Shown: positions 17,431-26,062 of the stretch, in pieces
How the letters are laid out: each line of letters begins with the position of its first letter
How positions within the stretch are numbered: position 1 is the stretch's first letter
Source of the DNA: Pseudomonadota bacterium
GTDB lineage: Bacteria > Pseudomonadota > Alphaproteobacteria > Sphingomonadales > SMXR01
DNA length: 41,598 nt
NCBI GenBank assembly: GCA_022566895.1
Contig: JADFIA010000017.1
Location: forward strand, 1-41,598
Direction of reading: 5' to 3'
Position numbers and translations under genes: made by a program
The notes under the pieces: generated by a model
The model's input: only the letters and a program-made list of their open reading frames with translations
Databases searched by the model: none
Told to the model about the DNA's origin: nothing

Positions 17431-18106
17431 AATTATTCTGGATACAGAAACTACTGGCCTCAGCCCACAGGAAGGAGACCGGATCGTTGAGCTGGGGTGC
17501 GTCGAGTTAATCAATCGCATGCCAACCGGGCGCCACTTTCGAAAATATATCAATCCCGAGCGCGACGTACCGGCCCAAGCGACGAGAATCCACGGCCTTA
17601 CCGCTGAGTTTTTGAAGGATAAACCGGTCTTTGCGGAAGTTGTCGAAGACTTCCTCGAGTTTGTGGGGGGGGCCGATCTGGTTGCCCATAACGCCGAATT
17701 TGACATGCGGTTCGTCAACTGGGAACTTGAAAATCTGGGCCGCGATGCGATCGCCCCAACACGGGTCATCGATACGCTTCAGATGGCCCGCAGTAAATAT
17801 CCGGGGGCTCAAAACAGCCTCGATGCGCTTTGCCGCCGCCTGGGAATCGACAATTCCAATCGCAGCCTACATGGGGCGTTACTGGACGCCCAGCTTCTGG
17901 CCGAGGTCTATCTGGAATTGACCGGTGGGCGGCAAGGCGGATTCGAACTTGAAACCAACCAGACCGACAGGCGCCGCGAAATCCGCGATAAGAAAGCAAG
18001 GCCCCTGAGATCCTTTGCCCCCAGCGAATCTGAACTGAGGACGCACAAGGACTTCCTGAAGAGCCTTAAAAACCCAATCTGGGAGTCCGGGACCAAAGGA
18101 AGTTAG
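17423..18106 (+). CDS. dnaQ: DNA polymerase III subunit epsilon
   Basis: 3'-5' proofreading exonuclease of the replicative polymerase. 227 residues from a GTG start with GGAGA seven bases upstream. The DEDDh exonuclease motifs are all present: Exo I LDTETTGL (D7, E9), Exo II AHNAEFDMRFV, and Exo III HGALLDAQLLAEVY. The C-terminal ~50 residues are charged and likely contact the alpha subunit. It follows coaE with a short overlap, the usual coaE-dnaQ pairing, and converges on secB with an 18-base gap. Confidence 0.95.
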   Translation: MREIILDTETTGLSPQEGDRIVELGCVELINRMPTGRHFRKYINPERDVPAQATRIHGLTAEFLKDKPVFAEVVEDFLEFVGGADLVAHNAEFDMRFVNWELENLGRDAIAPTRVIDTLQMARSKYPGAQNSLDALCRRLGIDNSNRSLHGALLDAQLLAEVYLELTGGRQGGFELETNQTDRRREIRDKKARPLRSFAPSESELRTHKDFLKSLKNPIWESGTKGS

Positions 18107-18124
18107 CCGAGGGTGAGGACCCGT

Positions 18125-18649
18125 TTATGCGGTGGCGGGTTTCCCGCCGTCCTCGCTGTCCTCAGCCGCTTTGGCCTGACGTTGCAGCAATTGCTGACGG
18201 TAAAGACCCGGGAAATCGATCGGATCCAGCAACAGCGGCGGATACCCGCCGTCTCTGGTCGCCGAAGCAATTATCTGGCGCGCAAACGGAAAAAGCATGA
18301 CCGGTGCCTGCACGAGCATGAAGGTCTCAAGCGCCTCTTCCGGCAGGTTCTCTACCGCAAACAGCCCGGCATAAACCAATTCAACCACAAACACGGACTT
18401 GTCGTCCAAATCAGCTTTGGCCGAGATTTTCAACTCTACTTCGTGCGAGTTTTCGCCTATCTTGCGGCCGGCAACATTAATGTCAATATTGATTCGCGGC
18501 GATTTGCCCTGCAGATCTTTAAAGCTGTCCGGGGCGTTCGGATTCTCAAACGAGATATCTTTCACATACTGGGTAACGATATTGGCCCGCGGGACCGCCT
18601 CTTCCTTGGCAGCGAGCCGTTCGCTACCATTGTTTTCATTCTCCGCCAT
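18125..18649 (-). CDS. secB: Protein-export chaperone SecB
   Basis: Tetrameric cytoplasmic chaperone that keeps preproteins unfolded and hands them to SecA. 174 residues. Visible family features are QYVKDISFENPNAP near residue 30, VYAGLFAVEN, and the C-terminal LLLDPIDFPGLYRQQ segment; the extension after it (AEDSEDGGKPATA) is acidic and low-complexity as in other alphaproteobacterial SecB. Convergent with dnaQ. The 124-base gap upstream holds its promoter, though I could not choose one confidently. Confidence 0.95.
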   Translation of the reverse strand: MAENENNGSERLAAKEEAVPRANIVTQYVKDISFENPNAPDSFKDLQGKSPRINIDINVAGRKIGENSHEVELKISAKADLDDKSVFVVELVYAGLFAVENLPEEALETFMLVQAPVMLFPFARQIIASATRDGGYPPLLLDPIDFPGLYRQQLLQRQAKAAEDSEDGGKPATA

Positions 18650-18773
18650 TTTCTAGTTCCCTAAAACTTTGAAATTTTTGGGGCGTGATAGTGGTCGCGC
18701 CGAAATTCGGCCCGTGGCTAGCATGGTTTTTCGGGATTCACAAGCGAAAGTGAAGGCTTTTTAGCCGTCCTGC

Positions 18774-19265
18774 TCAGTCCCTGAATTCGTCCTCATCGTC
18801 ACTTTCGATGAGCGGCGGACGTTCGATCTCATTATCTCCTTCCTCGCGGTAGCTTCCCTCGATAATAATCCGGCCGCTTCCATCCTTATAGGTGGCAGGG
18901 TGTGGGTAGCCGGTAATAATTCGAGTCACCGCGGGCCGCGCTAGAAGGTTCCGGATCATGGGGATTAACAGGAGCCCGCCAATTACATCGGTGACAAACC
19001 CGGGAATCAGCAACAAAGCCCCGGCAAGGAACAAGAAGAAACCATGGAACATCTCAAGGATCGGCGCCTCCCCCATGGCCATCGAGTGGCGCATTCTGAT
19101 CATGACAGCGAGCCCCTCAAGACGCACCAGATAAAGCCCCACAACCGCCGTTAATACCGTGATTCCCAGTGTCGTCAGAGCCCCAATTCTGGTGCCGACC
19201 TCGATGAAGACCGAGATCTCGACCAGCGGGACCAGAATCAACAGTGCAAGGAAAAGGAGGGCCAT
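18774..19265 (-). CDS. fxsA: FxsA family membrane protein
   Basis: Small cytoplasmic-membrane protein of the FxsA family (named for suppression of phage T7 exclusion by the F plasmid when overexpressed); its normal role is unknown. 163 residues with membrane segments LLFLALLILVPLVEISVFIEVG, ITVLTAVVGLYLV and FFLFLAGALLLIPGFVTDVIGGLLLI; the LLLIPGFVTDxxG stretch is the family hallmark. The C-terminal tail is strongly acidic (ESDDEDEFRD). It is divergent from the Tim44-like gene, with 97 bases between the starts, and lies upstream of secB on the same strand. Confidence 0.9.
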   Translation of the reverse strand: MALLFLALLILVPLVEISVFIEVGTRIGALTTLGITVLTAVVGLYLVRLEGLAVMIRMRHSMAMGEAPILEMFHGFFLFLAGALLLIPGFVTDVIGGLLLIPMIRNLLARPAVTRIITGYPHPATYKDGSGRIIIEGSYREEGDNEIERPPLIESDDEDEFRD

Positions 19266-19362
19266 TCTTGTTCTTTCTTTGGAAAAGTCTTATTTATCTA
19301 TCAATGCAACACCAAGCGTGCTCGGATTGTTTGTCGTTTGGAAATCTCGGATACCACAAACT

Positions 19363-20046
19363 ATGAACGGTAGCTTCCAATTTCTCGATATTATTCTCTA
19401 CGCCATGATCGCGGCGTTCATTTTTTTGCGCCTCAGGAGAGTCCTGGGACGACGGACAGGCCACGAGAGCTCGGCGCCGAGCGCTAACGATCCGAAAAGT
19501 GAACAACAACGGGCACGCGCCCTGGCGGACGAGCGAAACCAGGCCGGTGAAGAGGCGGAACTTACCGAGCTGACGCTACAACGGAACCTTCCGGCAGCGG
19601 TACGAAAAGAGCTTGCCAAAATTGCCCGGGCCGAACCCTCTTTCCAGCTGGATGAGTTTCTGCAGGGCGCAAAACGGGCCTATAGAATGATCCTCGAGGC
19701 CTTCTGGGCTGGACAAAAAGAAAAATTCAAGGATTTTTTATCGGATCAGGTATACGAACAGTTCTCGGGCGTCATCGACGGCCGGGAAAACGAAGGCCTG
19801 AAGGTCGAGAACCGGCTTCTGGATACCGATGAAATCAGCGTTGACAGCGCCCGTCTGGTTGATCGTACCGGTGAGATCACAATCAAATTTATAAGCGATA
19901 TTATCGCCGTCACACGCAACCGGGAAGGATCCCTGGTCGAGGGTGATCTTTCGGACAGTATCCAGGTCACCGACATCTGGACCTTCTCGCGCGAGTTGGG
20001 AAGCCGGGATCCCAACTGGCTCCTGGTGGCCACTCGAGCCGGCTAG
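19363..20046 (+). CDS. Tim44/TimA family putative adaptor protein
   Basis: 227-residue protein with one N-terminal membrane segment (FLDIILYAMIAAFIFLRLRRVLG) and a C-terminal Tim44-like domain (about residues 90-225). The family is the bacterial relative of mitochondrial Tim44; its bacterial role is not settled, though it is thought to act at the inner membrane. The frame is open upstream, but this part is antisense to fxsA, so the ATG at 19363 before the membrane segment is used. The placement between fxsA/secB and mltA is the standard alphaproteobacterial order. mltA starts 7 bases after its stop. Confidence 0.88.
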   Translation: MNGSFQFLDIILYAMIAAFIFLRLRRVLGRRTGHESSAPSANDPKSEQQRARALADERNQAGEEAELTELTLQRNLPAAVRKELAKIARAEPSFQLDEFLQGAKRAYRMILEAFWAGQKEKFKDFLSDQVYEQFSGVIDGRENEGLKVENRLLDTDEISVDSARLVDRTGEITIKFISDIIAVTRNREGSLVEGDLSDSIQVTDIWTFSRELGSRDPNWLLVATRAG

Positions 20047-20053
20047 TCCAGAG

Positions 20054-21262
20054 ATGACAAGGCGTTCAATCGGTCACACTGGGGTGGTGGCAGCGCTTTT
20101 TTTTGGCCCGATCATCGTCGCCCTATTGTTGGTGCCACGACCAGCCGACCGTGATTTGGTATTTGAAGCAACATCCTTCAACAACCTGCCAGGGTGGCGC
20201 AGCGATAACCAGGCCGAGGCGCTCGCTGCCTTCAAAATAAGCTGCACAGTGCTGACATCGCAGTCTGCAAACAAGTCCTTATCAGCCCGGCTCGGCGGCC
20301 GGGCCGCGGATTGGGCAGATGTCTGCAGTGTCGCCGGCACCGTCCCCGAATCGGACAGGACGGCAGCCCGCGAGTTCTTCGAGAACAACTTCACGCCCTT
20401 GGTGCTGTCGAGCGGGCAGGGTAAGGAGGGAAAACTAACCGGATACTATGAACCCCTGATCGAGGGCAGTGCCACAGCAAACGACGAATACCAGGTCCCT
20501 TTGTACAAACGGCCGCCTGAATTGGTCACCGTCAACCTCGGTTTGTTTCGCAAGGATCTTGAAGGGCGGCGGGTCGCCGGGCGGGTCCGAAATGGCCGCC
20601 TGACACCCTTTGACAGCCGCTCGGAAATCGATGCCGGAGCGCTAAAGGGCAAGGACCTTGAGCTCTTCTGGCTTCGCGACCCGGTGGACGCTTTTTTCCT
20701 TCATATACAAGGCTCAGGACGGATTCAATTGCCCGACGGGTCCTTTCAGAGGGTCGGGTTTGACGGCCCTAATGGCCGCCCCTACACTTCGATCGGGCGT
20801 GTCCTCCTGGAGCGTGGGGAGATGGTGCTCGAAGAGATCTCTATGCAATCGATTCGCAGCTGGATCGTCGCCAACCCTGAAAAGGGCACGGCGCTGATGC
20901 AGGAGAACGCGTCATACGTCTTCTTCCGGCTTTTGGAGGGCGACGGCCCCTTGGGCAGCATGGGGGTGGCCTTGTCCCCCGGGCGGTCGCTTGCGGTCGA
21001 TCAGTACAAACTACCACTCGGCGCGCCGCTGTATCTGGCCGGCACCTATCCTGACCCGGCGGCCCCCGACAGCAACGTGCGAAAACTTGAACGGCTGATG
21101 ATTGCCCAGGACACCGGCGGCGCCATCCGCGGCAGCCTCAGGGGCGATGTCTTTTGGGGCCTGGGCGAGGAAGCCGAGGTCATTGCCGGTCATATGAATA
21201 ACCCATCGCGATTTTACCTTTTACTACCGCAGCCCTTGGCTGTGCGGCTCTTGGCCCGGTAG
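20054..21262 (+). CDS. mltA: Membrane-bound lytic murein transglycosylase A
   Basis: Cleaves peptidoglycan glycan strands, forming 1,6-anhydromuropeptides. 402 residues. MltA domain features include GKLTGYYEPLIEGS, VDAFFLHIQGSGRIQLPDG and the C-terminal 3D (barwin-like) domain with AQDTGGAIRGSLRGDVFWGLGEEAE, which holds the catalytic aspartate. The N-terminus has a membrane/signal segment (VVAALFFGPIIVALLLV) without a lipobox, so it is probably exported or membrane-anchored, not a lipoprotein as in E. coli. It is 7 bases after the Tim44-like gene and followed by smr. Confidence 0.93.
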   Translation: MTRRSIGHTGVVAALFFGPIIVALLLVPRPADRDLVFEATSFNNLPGWRSDNQAEALAAFKISCTVLTSQSANKSLSARLGGRAADWADVCSVAGTVPESDRTAAREFFENNFTPLVLSSGQGKEGKLTGYYEPLIEGSATANDEYQVPLYKRPPELVTVNLGLFRKDLEGRRVAGRVRNGRLTPFDSRSEIDAGALKGKDLELFWLRDPVDAFFLHIQGSGRIQLPDGSFQRVGFDGPNGRPYTSIGRVLLERGEMVLEEISMQSIRSWIVANPEKGTALMQENASYVFFRLLEGDGPLGSMGVALSPGRSLAVDQYKLPLGAPLYLAGTYPDPAAPDSNVRKLERLMIAQDTGGAIRGSLRGDVFWGLGEEAEVIAGHMNNPSRFYLLLPQPLAVRLLAR

Positions 21263-21286
21263 CAGCGCATGGGAGAGAAGAAAGAT

Positions 21287-21835
21287 ATGTCCGATCCCTC
21301 GTTGAGCGACGAGGATGCGGAATTATGGAAGCAGGTGCGCCACACCGTCACCCGACTATCGGATCGGCCAAAACCAGGCAAAGAAACAAGCAAGGATTCG
21401 AACCATTTTGACGACCGGGCCCGACCTGTTTCGGTGTCGGGATCCGGCGTCGGAGCTTCGAGAAAAACGCCGGCTCCGGCCGCGGGCCTGGAGCGCCGCC
21501 TGTCGCGCCGCATCGCCAGCGGACGAGTTGAAATTCAGTCAACCATTGACCTGCACGGCATGAACCGGGACGAGGCCCATGCAGCCTTGATCCGGCATAT
21601 CGAGAAGGCGCGCCGGCTTGGAGAGAAACGGGTTCTGGTGATTACCGGAAAGGGCCGCGATTCTTCTTATGATCCCCTGTCTCATGAACCGCCTGGTGTT
21701 TTGAGACGGTTACTGCCGGACTGGCTTATGGGCGAGGATTTGGCGCCGCACGTGGTTGCCTTCGAGGCGGCGCGGCAGCGGCACGGCGGCAGCGGGGCAT
21801 TTTATATTCAGTTGCGCGGCAGGCGGCACGCCTGA
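21287..21835 (+). CDS. Smr/MutS2 domain protein
   Basis: 182-residue protein with a disordered N-terminal half (residues 25-75, rich in S, P, K, R) and a C-terminal Smr domain: STIDLHGMNRDEAHAAL, then RVLVITGKGRD and an ending of GAFYIQLRGRRH. Smr domains are small RNA or DNA endonuclease modules; the substrate of this stand-alone form is not known. An ATG at 21269 is in frame, but GGGAGAGAAG sits properly before the ATG at 21287, which also yields the common SDEDAELWKQV start. Last gene of the Tim44-mltA-smr group, converging with hslU. Confidence 0.9.
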   Translation: MSDPSLSDEDAELWKQVRHTVTRLSDRPKPGKETSKDSNHFDDRARPVSVSGSGVGASRKTPAPAAGLERRLSRRIASGRVEIQSTIDLHGMNRDEAHAALIRHIEKARRLGEKRVLVITGKGRDSSYDPLSHEPPGVLRRLLPDWLMGEDLAPHVVAFEAARQRHGGSGAFYIQLRGRRHA

Positions 21836-21844
21836 GCGCGGATT

Positions 21845-23152
21845 CTAAAGAATGAATCTCGAGAGATCGGTATTCCTTGCCAGGTCACCGACCCTTTCTT
21901 CGATATAGGCCTTATCGATTGTCACGGTCCTGCCGGGCGTGTCGGAGGCCGTAAAGCTGATCTCCTCAAGAACCTTTTCAAGAATTGTATGTAGCCGCCT
22001 GGCGCCGATGTTCTCGATTGATTCGTTGATCTCGGCGGCCAGCCGCGCCACTTCGTCGATCCCATCTTCGGCAAATTCTAGGGTCACTTCCTCGGTCGCC
22101 ATCAGGGCGGTATATTGGCGGATCAGGCTGTTCTCTGGCTCGGTGAGGATACGGCGGAATTCGGCCTGCCCGAGAGCCGACAATTCAACCCGGATCGGCA
22201 GGCGGCCCTGAAGCTCCGGTAACAGGTCTGAAGGCTTGGCTAGTGTAAAGGCGCCGGACGAAATGAAAAGAATATGGTCGGTCTTGACGGGGCCGTATTT
22301 GGTCGCAACCGTGGTACCCTCGATCAGCGGCAACAGGTCGCGTTGCACGCCTTCGCGGCTGACCTCGGCACCGCGCATATCGTGGCGGGCGCAAATCTTA
22401 TCAATCTCGTCGAGAAAGACGATACCGTTCTGTTCGGCCGCCACCAAGGCCTCGCGGGTTACAGCATCATCATCAAGAAGCTTGTCGCTTTCTTCGGCCA
22501 TTAGCACATCATAGGCCTTGGTGACCGTCATCTTTCTGGTCTTATGCCTCTGGCCTAGCGACTTGCCGAATATATCGTTAAGATTAAGCATGCCCATGCT
22601 GGCGCCTGGCATGCCGGGAATTTCAAAGGTCGGCATACCTCCGGTGCTGTCAAGCACCTGCAGCTCGATCTCTTTCTCGGCCAGGACCCCCTCGCGCAAT
22701 TGTTTGCGAAACTTCTGGCGCGTGTGGTCGCCGGCACCCGGGCCAACAAGTGCGTCGAGCACCCGACTTTCAGCCGCCAGCTCAGCCCGCGCGGTCACCT
22801 CACGGCGTTTTTTCTCTCGGGTCATGGCGACCGACAATTCGACGAGATCGCGGATAATCGACTCGACATCACGGCCGACATAACCAACCTCGGTAAACTT
22901 GGTGGCCTCCACCTTGATAAACGGCGCCTCGGCGAGCTTGGCCAGACGGCGCGAAATTTCAGTCTTGCCGACCCCTGTCGGGCCGATCATCAGGATGTTT
23001 TTGGGCAGGACCTCATCGCGCATCTCGTCATCCAGCTGCTGCCTGCGCCAGCGGTTGCGCAAAGCAATAGCAACGGCGCGCTTGGCGGCTTCCTGGCCGA
23101 CGATAAAGCGATCGAGCTCCGAGACGATCTCGCGGGGAGAAAAAGCACTCAT
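21845..23152 (-). CDS. hslU: ATP-dependent protease ATPase subunit HslU
   Basis: AAA+ unfoldase that feeds substrates to HslV. 435 residues. The start [33 protein letters not shown] is nearly invariant; Walker [11 protein letters not shown] and the Walker B/sensor region [11 protein letters not shown] are visible, with the intermediate I-domain between. The C-terminus ends in DLSRFIL, the tail that docks into HslV and activates it. Its ATG overlaps the hslV stop by 4 bases, so hslV-hslU is a coupled operon, likely heat-induced through the promoter upstream of hslV. Confidence 0.97.
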   Translation of the reverse strand: MSAFSPREIVSELDRFIVGQEAAKRAVAIALRNRWRRQQLDDEMRDEVLPKNILMIGPTGVGKTEISRRLAKLAEAPFIKVEATKFTEVGYVGRDVESIIRDLVELSVAMTREKKRREVTARAELAAESRVLDALVGPGAGDHTRQKFRKQLREGVLAEKEIELQVLDSTGGMPTFEIPGMPGASMGMLNLNDIFGKSLGQRHKTRKMTVTKAYDVLMAEESDKLLDDDAVTREALVAAEQNGIVFLDEIDKICARHDMRGAEVSREGVQRDLLPLIEGTTVATKYGPVKTDHILFISSGAFTLAKPSDLLPELQGRLPIRVELSALGQAEFRRILTEPENSLIRQYTALMATEEVTLEFAEDGIDEVARLAAEINESIENIGARRLHTILEKVLEEISFTASDTPGRTVTIDKAYIEERVGDLARNTDLSRFIL

Positions 23153-23709
23153 TCGGCTTTGAGTTCCTCGATGGTCAGATTTTTATTAGTGTAAACGCAA
23201 ATATCGGCGGCGATGGCCATCGCCTTTTCGGCCACCTGGCGCGCCGTTAGGTCTTGATCAATCAGCGCCCGCGCAGCAGCAAGCGCGAAATTGCCGCCCG
23301 ATCCTATGGCAACAATGCCGTCGTCAGGTTCAAGCACGTCGCCGGTACCCGTCAAAACGAGGCTCTTTGTGGAATCGGCGACCACCATCATCGCCTCCAG
23401 GCGCCGTAAATAGCGGTCGGTGCGCCAGTCCTTGGCCAGTTCCACAGCGGCCCGCACCAACTGGCGCGGGTGGCGCTCCAATTTCTCTTCAAGTCTCTCA
23501 AACAGCGTAAAGGCGTCGGCCGTGGCCCCGGCAAAGCCAGCGATTACAGAGCCGTCGCCAAGCGGACGCACCTTTTTGGCGTTCGACTTGATGATCGTTT
23601 GGGCCAGCGAGACCTGGCCGTCTCCAGCGATCACAACCTGGTTGCCCTTGCGCACCGACAGGATCGTCGTGCCGTGCCAGGGGCCGTTATCCTTGATGGC
23701 TCCAGTCAT
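23149..23709 (-). CDS. hslV: ATP-dependent protease subunit HslV
   Basis: Proteasome-like threonine peptidase of the HslVU complex. 186 residues. The propeptide ends before the catalytic threonine in [11 protein letters not shown], so the mature chain would begin at T14. The conserved [14 protein letters not shown] segment follows near residue 140. Its upstream region contains a close match to the alphaproteobacterial RpoH promoter. Divergent from the HIT gene; overlaps hslU by 4 bases. Confidence 0.97.
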   Translation of the reverse strand: MTGAIKDNGPWHGTTILSVRKGNQVVIAGDGQVSLAQTIIKSNAKKVRPLGDGSVIAGFAGATADAFTLFERLEEKLERHPRQLVRAAVELAKDWRTDRYLRRLEAMMVVADSTKSLVLTGTGDVLEPDDGIVAIGSGGNFALAAARALIDQDLTARQVAEKAMAIAADICVYTNKNLTIEELKAE

Positions 23710-23746
23710 CCAAATTCCTCAAAAGCCGTCCTCTGGCGGCGTTCAT

Positions 23747-23778
23747 CCCATATAGAGCCGGCCCCCTTGCTTTACAAG
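23747..23778 (-). promoter_or_regulatory. Predicted RpoH (heat-shock) promoter of hslVU
   Basis: On the minus strand CTTG (23778-23775) is followed after exactly 18 bases by TCTATATGGG (23756-23747). The alphaproteobacterial RpoH consensus is CTTG-N18-CyTATnTnnG; only the first base of the -10 deviates. It lies about 40-70 bases upstream of the hslV start. Confidence 0.7.
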
Positions 23779-23836
23779 GTCGGGGCGGCCTAGGCTCGGG
23801 TTCGGAGCTGGTTCTGCAAGTGGAAGGATGAAATTC

Positions 23837-24199
23837 ATGGCCTATGATCCGGAAAACACCTTCGCCAAGATTTTGCGCGGTGAGATTCCTTGCAACAGGG
23901 CCTATGAGGATGATTATTGCCTCGCCTTTCACGACATCAATCCGCAGGCGCCGACACATGTCCTGGTGATACCCAAGGGCGAATACATCTCGATGGCCGA
24001 TTTTACAGCCAAAGCGCCGCCGGAGGTGATCACCGGCTTTTTCCGTGCGGTTGGCGCGGTGGCGCGGGATCTTGGCCTTGAGGAAAGCGGTTACAGGATA
24101 CTTGCCAATTCCGGCCCCGATGCTCATCAGGAAGTGGCGCACCTACACATCCATATTTTTGCAGGTAGACCACTGGGTCCGATGCTGATGCAAAACTAG
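23837..24199 (+). CDS. HIT family nucleotide-binding protein
   Basis: 120-residue histidine-triad protein of the HINT type, a hydrolase of adenosine 5'-phosphoramidates and related nucleotides. The triad motif is HLHIHIF near residue 104, with SGPDAHQEV just before it; the N-terminus ENTFAKILRGEIPC is typical. Two ATGs are possible; the first (23828) is directly joined to GGAAGG with no spacer, so the second (23837) is more likely. Its stop codon shares the bases CTAG with the stop of the convergent PfkB kinase gene. Confidence 0.93.
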   Translation: MAYDPENTFAKILRGEIPCNRAYEDDYCLAFHDINPQAPTHVLVIPKGEYISMADFTAKAPPEVITGFFRAVGAVARDLGLEESGYRILANSGPDAHQEVAHLHIHIFAGRPLGPMLMQN

Positions 24200-25191
24200 G
24201 TTACCCGGCCCAACCTTTCTTCAAGATAGCGCAGAAGACCCGTGCCGGGCCGCCCGCCCAGGTGGCTGATCACCTCAGCCGCACAGATGGCCCCCATGCG
24301 GCCACAGGCCGCGGCGGTACGTTCTTTGGCCAGACCGGCCAAAAAGCCAGCTGCATAAAGATCGCCGGCCCCGGTCGTGTCTTCGATTTCGGTCGGACAG
24401 GCCGGCACGGCAACCTGTTGACCACGGTTGAGGATAACGGATCCTTTCTCGCTGCGCGTCAAAACCACATATTCGGCCTGGCTTTCCATCAGGCTGACCG
24501 CCCCAGCAAAGGATTTTGCTTCGGTCAACGAGATAATCTCGGCCTCGTTGGCGAATAATATGTCGACCTGATTCTTGATCAGGTCGCGAAACTCTGCGCG
24601 GTACCTTTCGACGCAAAAACTGTCGGAAAGGGTCAGAGCCACGCGATTGCCGGCCGCATGGGCCAGTTTCATGGCCTTTAGGAATGCCTTCTTGGCACCC
24701 GGGGGATCCCAAAGGTAACCCTCAAGGTAAACGATCGACGCTCGTTGGATGAACTCCGCCTCGACATCGTCTGGGCCGAGCGCATGGCTGGCACCCAAAT
24801 ATGTGTTCATGGTCCGCTTGGAGTCCGGTGTAATCAAAACGAAGGAGCGGGCCGTATGCTCGCGATCTTCAGACGGTACCGTATTGAATTCAACACCCAA
24901 GGAACTGATATCGTGCGCGAAAACCTCACCCAGCTGATCCTGGGCGACCTTGCCGATGAAGCCGGTGGCCAGACCGAGAGCAGCTAGGCCGGCAATGGTA
25001 TTAGCCGCGGAGCCGCCAGAAACCTCTATGGCCGGCCCCATGTCCTCATAAAGACTGACCGCCTGCTTGACTTCAATAAGTGTCATGGCGCCCTTGATCA
25101 GATGATGTTTGACTAAAAAGTCGTCATCCACCCGCGACAGGAGGTCGACGATGGCGTTACCGATCCCGACGACGTCCATCCGATCGCTCAT
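24196..25191 (-). CDS. PfkB family sugar kinase, adenosine kinase-like
   Basis: 331-residue ribokinase-fold kinase. The N-terminal MDVVGIGNAIVDLLSRVDDDFL and VSGGSAANTIAGLAALG are the substrate-binding region of the adenosine kinase-like branch found in Alphaproteobacteria; DTTGAGDLYAAGFLAGL holds the anion hole and catalytic aspartate. The substrate is probably adenosine, but ribokinase-fold enzymes change specificity easily and this cannot be proven from the sequence. It converges with the HIT gene, overlapping by 4 bases, and diverges from the EI24 membrane gene. Confidence 0.9.
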   Translation of the reverse strand: MSDRMDVVGIGNAIVDLLSRVDDDFLVKHHLIKGAMTLIEVKQAVSLYEDMGPAIEVSGGSAANTIAGLAALGLATGFIGKVAQDQLGEVFAHDISSLGVEFNTVPSEDREHTARSFVLITPDSKRTMNTYLGASHALGPDDVEAEFIQRASIVYLEGYLWDPPGAKKAFLKAMKLAHAAGNRVALTLSDSFCVERYRAEFRDLIKNQVDILFANEAEIISLTEAKSFAGAVSLMESQAEYVVLTRSEKGSVILNRGQQVAVPACPTEIEDTTGAGDLYAAGFLAGLAKERTAAACGRMGAICAAEVISHLGGRPGTGLLRYLEERLGRVT

Positions 25192-25360
25192 ACACCTTTC
25201 CCGAACAAAACACCCTCCTCAGCCGGTGTCGAAACAGGAGTATAATTGTCCGCTTGCCAGGCGCAACCATCTTCGGCCAAAGATAGACTTTCCAAAGGCC
25301 CCAAAAGGCCCCTAAGATAAGAGAAAGAACAAGAATATAGGACTTACGGAGACGACAGCC

Positions 25361-26062
25361 ATGGTTGCCCATGCCTTTCTCTTGGCGCTTGATCAGCTGA
25401 CGGACCGCAAGTTTCTGAGGGTCTTGCTGCTTGGAACCCTAATCGCCTTGGCGGTTTTTGTTGGTCTGTTTGCTGGTCTTAAATATCTGGTGCCGGAGAA
25501 CATTGCCATTTTTGACTGGGAATGGCTCAACGAAGCCTTAAGCTGGATAATCGGATGGTCGGTCTGGCCGATCGTCGTGGTTTCCGCCTATCTACTGTTT
25601 CCGGCCGTATCAACCGCGTTTATGAGCCTGTTTCTCAATGATGTGGTTAAGGCGGTGGAGGCCAAGCACTACCCGGACCGGCCGCCGATGCGGCAGGTCG
25701 GAGCGGGAGAGGGCTTTTTGATGGCTGCGCGTATGTCGATTGTGGTGATCCTATTGAACCTTTTAGCCTTGCCCTTTTATTTCCTCCTTTTGTTTACCGC
25801 CATCGGGCCCTTCATTCTTTTCTTTCTTTTGAACGCCTATTTGATTGGCCGGGAGTATTTTGAGCTGGTGGCGGCCTGTCATATGGATCCGAAAGAGGCG
25901 GCGGCCTTTCGCCGACGTCGGCGCGACCGCTCTTTTCTTTGCGGTGGCGTGATCGTCGGCCTGTTTTTGGTGCCCCTGGTGAACATCTTCGCGCCGATCA
26001 TCGGGGCGGCGATGATGGTCCATGTCTTTCACCAGAATCTAGCTGAAGAGTTGGCCCTATGA
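25361..26062 (+). CDS. EI24 domain membrane protein (CysZ-like)
   Basis: 233-residue multi-pass membrane protein of the EI24/CysZ superfamily. Predicted membrane segments cover about residues 18-45, 62-95, 122-165 and 200-225, broken by a cytoplasmic basic stretch FRRRRRDR. CysZ members are sulfate transporters or scaffolds, but this alphaproteobacterial branch has no established role and no cys genes are nearby. The ATG is preceded by CGGAG. The stop overlaps the following lipoprotein start by 4 bases, so the two are coupled and may share a function in the envelope. Confidence 0.82.
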   Translation: MVAHAFLLALDQLTDRKFLRVLLLGTLIALAVFVGLFAGLKYLVPENIAIFDWEWLNEALSWIIGWSVWPIVVVSAYLLFPAVSTAFMSLFLNDVVKAVEAKHYPDRPPMRQVGAGEGFLMAARMSIVVILLNLLALPFYFLLLFTAIGPFILFFLLNAYLIGREYFELVAACHMDPKEAAAFRRRRRDRSFLCGGVIVGLFLVPLVNIFAPIIGAAMMVHVFHQNLAEELAL

